Of a stretch of 64,000 bases of DNA, positions 57,523-64,000 are shown in pieces. A program made the position numbers and the translations under genes. Source of the stretch: Vibrio superstes (GTDB lineage Bacteria > Pseudomonadota > Gammaproteobacteria > Enterobacterales > Vibrionaceae); NCBI RefSeq assembly GCF_003569005.1, contig NZ_BCUR01000004.1, positions 891,434 through 955,433 of the forward strand. Reading direction: 5' to 3'. Under the pieces are notes generated by a model. That model was not told the DNA's origin and did no database searches. It saw nothing but the letters and a program-made list of their open reading frames with translations. Every line of letters begins with the position of its first letter. Position 1 is the first letter of the stretch.

Positions 57523-58443
57523 ATGCTTAAATTCATTATGAAACGGATTTTTGAAGCAATACCAACCTTGTTAGTATTGATCACCGTGTCTTTCTTCCTG
57601 ATGCGCTTTGCGCCAGGTAACCCTTTTTCAAGTGAGCGCCCACTTCCACCGGAAGTAATGGCGAACATTAATGCTAAATATGGCTTAGATAAGCCTGTAT
57701 TTGAGCAATACACGACCTACCTAACCAATATCCTATCGGGTGATTTTGGCCCATCATTCAAATACAAAGATTTCACAGTAAATGAACTTGTAGCTAATGC
57801 ACTACCTGTATCGGCAAAAGTGGGCTTTCTTGCCTTCATCTTTACCGTAATTATGGGGGTCACAGTCGGCACCATAGCGGCATTGCGGCAGAACAGTTGG
57901 CTCGATTACGGAATAATGGCCACCGCCATGCTCGGGGTGGTAATGCCATCCTTCGTGTTGGCACCCGTATTGATTTACCTATTCTCTATCAACCTTGGCT
58001 GGCTACCTGCTGGTGGTTGGAACGACGGCTCATTCCAGTACATGGCTCTACCCATCATTGGTATGTCGCTGCTATACGTTGCTACCTTTGCGCGTATTAC
58101 TCGTGGCTCAATGATTGAGACGCTGAACAGTAACTTTATCCGTACTGCTCGAGCGAAGGGTCTTAGCTACCGTTACATCATTATCAAGCACGCACTTAAG
58201 CCAGCCTTGCTTCCTGTGGTTTCGTACATGGGACCGGCATTCGTAGGTATCATCACTGGTTCGGTTGTTATCGAGACCATCTTTGGTCTACCGGGTATCG
58301 GTAAGTTGTTTGTTAACGCAGCATTTAACCGCGATTACTCTCTAGTCATGGGTATTACCATTCTGATTGGTTTCTTGTTCATTCTGTTTAATGCCGTGGT
58401 CGATATCTTGCTTGCAGTCATCGATCCTAAGATTCGCTACTAA
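57523..58443 (+). CDS. oppB: Oligopeptide ABC transporter permease OppB
   Basis: Start preferred at ATG 57523 (MLKFIMKRIFEAIPTLLVLI), giving 306 residues as in E. coli; the ORF could begin 12 bases earlier. Six membrane helices; the cytoplasmic EAA loop is seen in RTARAKGLSYRYIIIKHALK (about 205-224). Forms the inner-membrane channel with OppC. Confidence 0.96.
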   Translation: MLKFIMKRIFEAIPTLLVLITVSFFLMRFAPGNPFSSERPLPPEVMANINAKYGLDKPVFEQYTTYLTNILSGDFGPSFKYKDFTVNELVANALPVSAKVGFLAFIFTVIMGVTVGTIAALRQNSWLDYGIMATAMLGVVMPSFVLAPVLIYLFSINLGWLPAGGWNDGSFQYMALPIIGMSLLYVATFARITRGSMIETLNSNFIRTARAKGLSYRYIIIKHALKPALLPVVSYMGPAFVGIITGSVVIETIFGLPGIGKLFVNAAFNRDYSLVMGITILIGFLFILFNAVVDILLAVIDPKIRY

Positions 58444-58457
58444 CAAGGACTAACAAC

Positions 58458-59360
58458 ATGTTGATTAAAAAAGAAAACCTTGAAGCGATCGAAAAGATGT
58501 CAGAGAACCTTGAAATCGAAGGTCGCTCATTATGGCAAGATGCTCGCGTGCGCTTTATGCGAAATAAAGCGGCGATGGTGAGCCTAGTTATTTTGGTTCT
58601 GATTACACTGGCAGTTATCTTCCTGCCAATGATGGCTGAGTTTGCTTATGATGATACCGATTGGTATGCATTGCATTCAGCACCTTCTGCAGAACATATC
58701 TTTGGTACAGACAGCCTAGGTCGAGACCTATACGTGCGTACTCTTATCGGTGGCCGTATCTCGCTAATGGTGGGTGTACTTGGTGCATTGGTTGCGGTAT
58801 TGATTGGTACCTTATACGGCGCTACATCAGGCTTTATCGGTGGTCGCACCGACCGCATCATGATGCGTATCCTAGAGATCCTGTACGCGGTTCCATTTAT
58901 GTTCCTAGTGATCGTACTAGTGACCTTCTTTGGCCGTAACATTGTTCTTATCTTCGTTGCTATCGGTGCCATTGCATGGCTCGATATGGCGCGTATCGTA
59001 CGTGGTCAGACATTGAGTCTGCGTAGTAAAGAATTCATTGAAGCTGCGCACGTCAGTGGCGTAAGCAATTGGAAGATCATTACTCGCCACATCGTACCAA
59101 ACGTTCTAGGTATCGTAGCGGTTTATTCAACGCTGCTAGTACCAAGCATGATCCTTACTGAGTCGTTCCTGTCGTTCCTTGGCCTTGGTGTTCAAGAGCC
59201 AATGACAAGCTGGGGTGCACTACTGCAAGAAGGTGCTAACACAATGGAAGTTGCTATCTGGCAATTGATGTTCCCTGCAGCCTTCATGGTAGTTACTCTG
59301 TTCTGCTTTAACTACGTTGGCGATGGCCTGCGTGACGCGCTTGATCCTAAAGACAGATAA
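58458..59360 (+). CDS. oppC: Oligopeptide ABC transporter permease OppC
   Basis: 300 residues with six membrane helices, family phrases HIFGTDSLGRDLYVRTLIGG (about 75-94), and the EAA loop EAAHVSGVSNWKIITRHIVP (about 195-214), then SFLSFLGLGVQEP. Pairs with OppB. 14 bases after oppB. Confidence 0.96.
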   Translation: MLIKKENLEAIEKMSENLEIEGRSLWQDARVRFMRNKAAMVSLVILVLITLAVIFLPMMAEFAYDDTDWYALHSAPSAEHIFGTDSLGRDLYVRTLIGGRISLMVGVLGALVAVLIGTLYGATSGFIGGRTDRIMMRILEILYAVPFMFLVIVLVTFFGRNIVLIFVAIGAIAWLDMARIVRGQTLSLRSKEFIEAAHVSGVSNWKIITRHIVPNVLGIVAVYSTLLVPSMILTESFLSFLGLGVQEPMTSWGALLQEGANTMEVAIWQLMFPAAFMVVTLFCFNYVGDGLRDALDPKDR

Positions 59361-59380
59361 GAATAATAAGGAATAGGGTA

Positions 59381-60358
59381 ATGACGAATAAATTACTAGA
59401 CGTAAAAGACCTGAGAGTAGAGTTTACTACTCAAGACGGCATCGTTACTGCGGTAAACGATCTTAACTTCTCACTAGAGCCAGGCGAAACGCTAGGTATT
59501 GTTGGTGAGTCTGGCTCAGGTAAATCACAAACTGTATTTGCCATCATGGGTCTACTGGCAAAGAACGGCATTATCTCAGGTAGTGCTAAGTTTGAAGGTC
59601 GTGAGATCTTAAACCTGCCAGAGAAAGAACTGAACAAGGTTCGCGCTGAACAAATCGCGATGATCTTCCAAGACCCAATGACCTCTCTGAACCCTTACAT
59701 GAAGGTAAGTGATCAGTTGATGGAAGTGCTTATGCTGCACAAAGGCATGGGCAAAGCACAGGCGTTTGAAGAATCAGTACGCATGCTTGAAGCGGTTAAA
59801 ATCCCGGAAGCACGCAAGCGTATCACTATGTACCCGCACGAGTTCTCTGGCGGTATGCGCCAGCGTGTAATGATTGCGATGGCATTGCTATGTCGTCCAA
59901 AGCTACTGATTGCCGATGAGCCGACAACGGCACTGGACGTAACGGTTCAGGCGCAGATCATGGACCTACTTAACGAGCTGAAGTCAGAGTTTGATACCTC
60001 AATCATCATGATCACGCACGACCTTGGTGTTGTTGCGGGTTCTTGTGACAAGGTGTTGGTGATGTATGCGGGCCGTACTATGGAATATGGTACAGTGGAT
60101 GAAATCTTCTATGAGCCAAGCCACCCGTATGCTGAAGGTTTGTTAAAAGCGATTCCTCGCTTGGACACCGAAGGTGAAATCCTACCAACTATCCCTGGAA
60201 ATCCACCAAACCTCCTTAAGCTGCCACCGGGTTGTCCTTACCAAGATCGTTGTCACCGTGTGACGGAACGCTGTATGAGCGAAACGCCTATCCTGACTCC
60301 ATTTGGCACCGACCGCCAACGCGCATGTTTTTCTGATCACGAGGCTTGGACACGATGA
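59381..60358 (+). CDS. oppD: Oligopeptide ABC transporter ATP-binding protein OppD
   Basis: 325 residues. Walker A GESGSGKS (about 44-51), signature FSGGMRQRV, Walker B LLIADEPTTALD, and the C-terminal oligopeptide domain with the cysteine cluster (PGCPYQDRC) that can carry an iron-sulfur cluster in this group. Hydrolyses ATP with OppF. Overlaps oppF by four bases. Confidence 0.97.
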   Translation: MTNKLLDVKDLRVEFTTQDGIVTAVNDLNFSLEPGETLGIVGESGSGKSQTVFAIMGLLAKNGIISGSAKFEGREILNLPEKELNKVRAEQIAMIFQDPMTSLNPYMKVSDQLMEVLMLHKGMGKAQAFEESVRMLEAVKIPEARKRITMYPHEFSGGMRQRVMIAMALLCRPKLLIADEPTTALDVTVQAQIMDLLNELKSEFDTSIIMITHDLGVVAGSCDKVLVMYAGRTMEYGTVDEIFYEPSHPYAEGLLKAIPRLDTEGEILPTIPGNPPNLLKLPPGCPYQDRCHRVTERCMSETPILTPFGTDRQRACFSDHEAWTR

Positions 60359-61356
60359 ACGCACCTTTTATTGAAGACAAAAAATTGATGCTGGATGTGA
60401 AAGAGCTAAAGGTTCACTTCCAGATTGCTTCTAAGTCAGCATGGCCTTGGAGCAAACCGACACCACTGAAAGCGGTAGATGGCGTGAACGTACGCTTATA
60501 CGAAGGCGAAACACTGGGCGTAGTAGGCGAGTCAGGTTGCGGTAAATCGACCTTTGCACGTGCTGTTATCGGTTTGGTTGAAGCGACCGAAGGCGAAGTG
60601 GTTTGGTTGGGTCAAGACCTGACCAAGATGAAAGATATTCAACGCCGCGAAACACGTAAAGATATTCAGATGATCTTCCAGGATCCTCTGGCGTCACTTA
60701 ACCCACGTATGACTGTCGGCGACATCATTGCTGAACCTTTGCAAACCTTCTACCCGAAGCTAACCAAAGATGAAGTGAAGCAAGAAGTTAAGAAGATGAT
60801 GGATAAGGTAGGCTTGCTACCTAACGTTATTAACCGCTACCCACATGAGTTCTCTGGTGGTCAGTGTCAGCGTATCGGTATCGCTCGTGCATTGATTCTT
60901 AAGCCTAAGATGATCATCTGTGATGAGCCTGTCTCAGCGTTAGACGTATCTATCCAAGCACAGGTAGTCAACCTTCTTAAAGAGCTTCAGAAAGAATTCG
61001 GCTTGAGCCTAGTGTTCATTGCACATGACCTTTCTGTGGTTAAGCACATCTCAGACCGCGTTCTCGTTATGTACCTAGGTAACGCAGTGGAGTTGGGTGA
61101 GTCTAAGGAATTGTTCGCACATCCTAAACACCCTTACACACGCGCCTTGATGTCAGCGGTACCTATCCCTGACCCTAAGCTAGAGCGTGCAAAGAAGATT
61201 GAGATGCTAGAAGGCGACTTACCTTCACCAATGAACCCACCGTCAGGTTGCGTGTTCAGAACTCGTTGTCCGGTTGCGACAGAAGAGTGTGCTAAGAACA
61301 AACCAGTACTAGAAGGTAATGATGTGCACGCAGTATCGTGCTTCCACTCATATTAA
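60355..61356 (+). CDS. oppF: Oligopeptide ABC transporter ATP-binding protein OppF
   Basis: Start at ATG 60355, forming ATGA with the oppD stop, so translationally coupled; 333 residues. Walker A GESGCGKST, signature FSGGQCQRIGIARAL, Walker B MIICDEPVSALD, and the C-terminal domain with SGCVFRTRCP. Second ATPase of the importer, last in the operon. Confidence 0.97.
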   Translation: MNAPFIEDKKLMLDVKELKVHFQIASKSAWPWSKPTPLKAVDGVNVRLYEGETLGVVGESGCGKSTFARAVIGLVEATEGEVVWLGQDLTKMKDIQRRETRKDIQMIFQDPLASLNPRMTVGDIIAEPLQTFYPKLTKDEVKQEVKKMMDKVGLLPNVINRYPHEFSGGQCQRIGIARALILKPKMIICDEPVSALDVSIQAQVVNLLKELQKEFGLSLVFIAHDLSVVKHISDRVLVMYLGNAVELGESKELFAHPKHPYTRALMSAVPIPDPKLERAKKIEMLEGDLPSPMNPPSGCVFRTRCPVATEECAKNKPVLEGNDVHAVSCFHSY

Positions 61357-61378
61357 TCCTTTCCGCCTGTGACAGGCT

Positions 61379-61411
61379 TGAGCGTGTTGTGTATGCAGCA
61401 CGCTCTTTTTT
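61379..61411 (+). terminator. Terminator after opp operon
   Basis: GAGCGTG and CACGCTC form a stem followed by six T. Confidence 0.88.
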
Positions 61412-61437
61412 ATTTCAATAACCCCATAAAATTACTT

Positions 61438-62592
61438 CTACCAAGCACCGCCAAATTGAATGTAAGTGGTGGTCTCTTCTGGCCCAACGGCAACGTCGAG
61501 ACCGGCGGTTAATCCCAATTGACGTGCGATTAGGTAACGGAAGCCCGCACCTTGAACGTTACGCAATGTAGCATCGGACACTTTTTCATCTTCGTTTACT
61601 GCTGCACCTGTGCCGACAAACCCCAATACAGTCCATCGATCATCAATATCGTAGCTAAGCTCGGCTTCAACAAGACCAGTGCTATCACCTTGATAACGCA
61701 TCATGGCAATACCACGCATATCGATAGATGGTGGAGCATAAAATGGGTAAGGGGTATTTCCGGTTATTGTTTTGGCATCAGCTCGTAGACCTAATCCCCA
61801 CTTGTTAGATAAACGGGTGTAATGCATAGCGAATGCATGCCAAAGTTCATAATCAAACTGCGCCCCAAACGCTTTATTATGATTATTATATTCGATACCA
61901 GCTTTCGTTCCTGCAGTGGGAGCAAACTGATTATTTCTATTATCAAACGTTAATTTAAGACCTAACGCGCCATCTCGAAGCTCTGCTGGATTGGTAGGCC
62001 CAATCCCGGGGATCATTTCTGATAAATCAAAAGATGTGTCTGAATCTGTGTAGCTATAATTAGCACCAACAAAAAAGTTAGACTGCCCAATACGAAAATC
62101 AATATCTTGAAAGAAATGAATCGCTTTAGATTTGAATTTGATGGCATCATCTTGATCATAGAATTTCATGTTTATTTCTGCGCCAAACAAACCACCTAGA
62201 TAACGTATTCTATCGTTATGCCAGTTACCGGAGTGGAAACCACCCAAAACCTTCGTTCCATTGCTGGTTGCGATACCAACAACACCCGAAACGCTGGTTG
62301 GAATGTCAGCTACCATTTCACCGGATAAACGTTTTTGTTTACGATCTTCAGATTCATGAAAAAACAGTAAAGCTGCACCACCGCCAGCACCAATAGCGGG
62401 ATCGTTGACGATGACGGGAACGGGAAGAAACCCAGCTGCATTATCGAGAATATATTGGCTTGCATCCAGTTTTCCATCCTTTGGATCGGTAAATTGATCC
62501 ATAGCACCAGCGTGTGATAGTAATGGAAGCCCACACATGGCGATTAATGACCAGTTCCGGACAGGGCCTTGTTTTTGCAGTAGTTTACGCAT
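61438..62592 (-). CDS. BamA/TamA family outer-membrane beta-barrel protein without POTRA domains
   Basis: 384 residues. A signal peptide (about residues 1-30, cleavage near SHAGA) is followed by a segment VPVIVNDPAIGAGGGAALLF and alternating beta strands to a C-terminal strand TTTYIQFGGAW, ending in the aromatic residue expected by the BAM machinery. The sequence looks like the 16-strand surface-antigen barrel alone; there is no room for POTRA repeats. Role unknown: such short members are not insertases by homology alone. Convergent with the opp operon, divergent from the YqjG-like gene. Confidence 0.8.
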   Translation of the reverse strand: MRKLLQKQGPVRNWSLIAMCGLPLLSHAGAMDQFTDPKDGKLDASQYILDNAAGFLPVPVIVNDPAIGAGGGAALLFFHESEDRKQKRLSGEMVADIPTSVSGVVGIATSNGTKVLGGFHSGNWHNDRIRYLGGLFGAEINMKFYDQDDAIKFKSKAIHFFQDIDFRIGQSNFFVGANYSYTDSDTSFDLSEMIPGIGPTNPAELRDGALGLKLTFDNRNNQFAPTAGTKAGIEYNNHNKAFGAQFDYELWHAFAMHYTRLSNKWGLGLRADAKTITGNTPYPFYAPPSIDMRGIAMMRYQGDSTGLVEAELSYDIDDRWTVLGFVGTGAAVNEDEKVSDATLRNVQGAGFRYLIARQLGLTAGLDVAVGPEETTTYIQFGGAW

Positions 62593-62974
62593 TTCTGAGT
62601 CTCAATGATGATATGAGCGCGAAATATAACGAAGTGGATTAATGGTAACCAATGAATACCTATTAGTTTCATCGATAGATTAGACAGTAAAACAGCCAGC
62701 TATGAGAGTCTTTTGTGATGATGCATAACTCAAACTGATCAAGGTAATATTGGGGATTTCACACTATTTATCTCGTATTTTTGAGAGATTGAAAATTAAA
62801 GTTAACTTAGATTAAAGTGCTTATTTAATTAGGGTAACGTTGATTTTTCTGAATATTTTTCTGTTGTCATTTTTCACTATTCAATATTTTCGACCAAGAC
62901 CTTCAACGTGCCTTTCTGTTCATTTCCTCTTTGCCTCTTATACTGATCACAAACCAAAGATAAGGATTGAATGA
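62593..62974. promoter_or_regulatory. Divergent promoter region, barrel protein and YqjG-like gene
   Basis: About 380 bases, AT rich. AAGGAT (62961-62966) is the ribosome site for the rightward gene. No gene or RNA recognised. Confidence 0.4.
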
Positions 62975-63919
62975 ATGGGTAAGCTAGTTGAAGGTGTTTG
63001 GCAGGATGTCTGGTACGACACTAAATCCAGCGATGGTAAGTTCATACGTGAAGATGCTGGATTTAGACATTGGATAGAAAGTGACGCCAATGCTCAATTC
63101 AAGCCTGAATCTGGCCGTTATCATCTCTATGTGTCTTTAGCCTGTCCTTGGGCACACAGAACTCTTATCTTTAGAGCTATCAAAGGCTTAGAAGAGCATA
63201 TCTCTGTGAGTATTGTCAGCCCTGACATGTTATCAGAAGGGTGGGAGTTTGATTCACCAGAGCCTTTGTACGGGCACACTAAGATGCATCAAATTTACAC
63301 TCAGGCAAAATCTGATTACTCAGGTCGAGTGACTGTGCCAGTGCTATGGGACAAACAAACTCAGACCATAGTCAGCAACGAGTCTTCTGAAATCATCCGT
63401 ATGTTTAACAGTGAGTTCAACGAGCTTACAGGAAACCATGATGACTATTATCCATTGGCATTGCGCAGCGATATCGATGAATGGAATGACACTATCTACC
63501 CAAACATTAACAACGGTGTGTATCGCTGCGGATTTGCGACTACGCAAGAGGCCTATGAAGAGGCATTTGATGCCTTATTTAGCGCATTAGATAAAGTTGA
63601 TGAGCACTTAGCAGAGAATCGCTACCTAACGGGTGCGCAACTAACTGAAGCCGACTGGCGTCTGTTTACCACCTTAGTACGCTTTGATGCGGTGTACGTG
63701 GGGCACTTTAAATGCAATAAAAAACGCATTACTGATTACCGTAGAATTCAAGGCTATCTAAAAGAGCTGTACCAGATTGCAGGTGTTGCTGAGACCACTA
63801 ATATTGAGCAGATCAAACGCCACTATTACTTCAGTCACACGGGTATTAATCCGACTCAGGTTATTCCCAAGGGACCAGAGCTAGATCTTGGATCAGAGCA
63901 CAATAGAGATTTGATATAG
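62975..63919 (+). CDS. yqjG: Glutathionyl-hydroquinone reductase (YqjG family, Xi-class GST)
   Basis: 314 residues. The N-terminal thioredoxin-like domain holds the catalytic Cys57 in SLACPWAHRT; DMLSEGWEFDSPEP, VPVLWDKQTQTIVSNESSEI and the C-terminal helical domain (LTEADWRLFTTLVRFDAVYV) are diagnostic. The enzyme removes glutathione from glutathionyl-hydroquinones using a second glutathione. Cytoplasmic. Single gene. Confidence 0.93.
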   Translation: MGKLVEGVWQDVWYDTKSSDGKFIREDAGFRHWIESDANAQFKPESGRYHLYVSLACPWAHRTLIFRAIKGLEEHISVSIVSPDMLSEGWEFDSPEPLYGHTKMHQIYTQAKSDYSGRVTVPVLWDKQTQTIVSNESSEIIRMFNSEFNELTGNHDDYYPLALRSDIDEWNDTIYPNINNGVYRCGFATTQEAYEEAFDALFSALDKVDEHLAENRYLTGAQLTEADWRLFTTLVRFDAVYVGHFKCNKKRITDYRRIQGYLKELYQIAGVAETTNIEQIKRHYYFSHTGINPTQVIPKGPELDLGSEHNRDLI

Positions 63920-63967
63920 AGGAGTGATGCTGTCTTTTTCTTTCGCTTAGTAAAGAATGGCAGATAC

Positions 63968-63997
63968 AAAAAAGCCAGCTCAATGAGCTGGCCTTTG
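63968..63997 (+). terminator. Terminator after yqjG
   Basis: AAAGCCAGCTCA and TGAGCTGGCCTTT pair almost perfectly (one mismatch) near the window end. Confidence 0.85.
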
Positions 63998-64000
63998 AAT

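Overview
The window looks like a stretch of a Vibrio main chromosome. Evidence includes the luxO-luxU quorum-sensing pair between uvrB and yvcK/moaA, the rsxABCDGE-nth operon, yejM-yejL-yejK, adhE next to ychE, sodB/grxD, an opp operon, GC near 45 percent, and Vibrio-style palindromic intergenic repeats. About 56 protein genes or gene remnants and three tRNA genes (Ser-TGA, Pro-GGG, Asn-GTT) can be supported.

Region 1 (1-3.9 kb): the 3' end of a molybdopterin oxidoreductase (probably tetrathionate reductase ttrA), an AraC regulator and a divergent secreted M19-type dipeptidase homologue. Region 2 (3.93-20.5 kb) is a genomic island. A 23-bp copy of the 3' end of tRNA-Ser lies at 3930-3952 and the intact tRNA-Ser at 20482-20572. 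A truncated tyrosine-integrase N-terminus sits beside each copy, so two elements appear to have integrated in tandem at the same tRNA and later lost their integrases. The island carries (a) a hexuronate or aldonate catabolic cluster: TRAP transporter, KduI, YhcH/YiaL-like protein, UxuB-like, LgoD-like and Ldh_2-family dehydrogenases, and a UxuR-like GntR repressor with several TTGGT-ACCAA operator candidates; and (b) a mirror-symmetric duplicated module of secreted Ntn-hydrolase (choloylglycine hydrolase family), secreted NTF2-like protein and LysR regulator.

Region 3 (20.5-45.5 kb) is core: tRNA-Ser, tRNA-Pro, yejM/yejL/yejK, asd, then an intact IS1111-type IS110 element inserted at the first unit of a 120-bp tandem palindromic repeat array. 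Its non-coding end holds short segments resembling the insertion site, as expected of a bridge/seek RNA. Then follow a voltage-gated K+ channel with a zinc ribbon, ychE, adhE, an amidohydrolase whose last codons come from a 152-bp MITE-like element, a degenerate SDR, sodB, grxD, a Na+/H+ antiporter-family gene, rnt, gloA and the nth-rsx operon, whose RsxC has seven near-identical 37-residue tail repeats.

Region 4 (45.5-64 kb): a second palindromic array (nine units of 117 bp), tRNA-Asn, a DnaA-box cluster upstream of uvrB, luxO-luxU, convergent yvcK, a probable Moco riboswitch controlling moaABCDE, the oppABCDF oligopeptide importer, a BamA/TamA-like barrel protein and a YqjG-type glutathionyl-hydroquinone reductase.

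The most notable items are the IS1111 element with its candidate guide RNA aimed at the palindromic repeats, the tandem tRNA-Ser island with its mirrored hydrolase/NTF2/LysR module, and the two fixed-period palindromic arrays.
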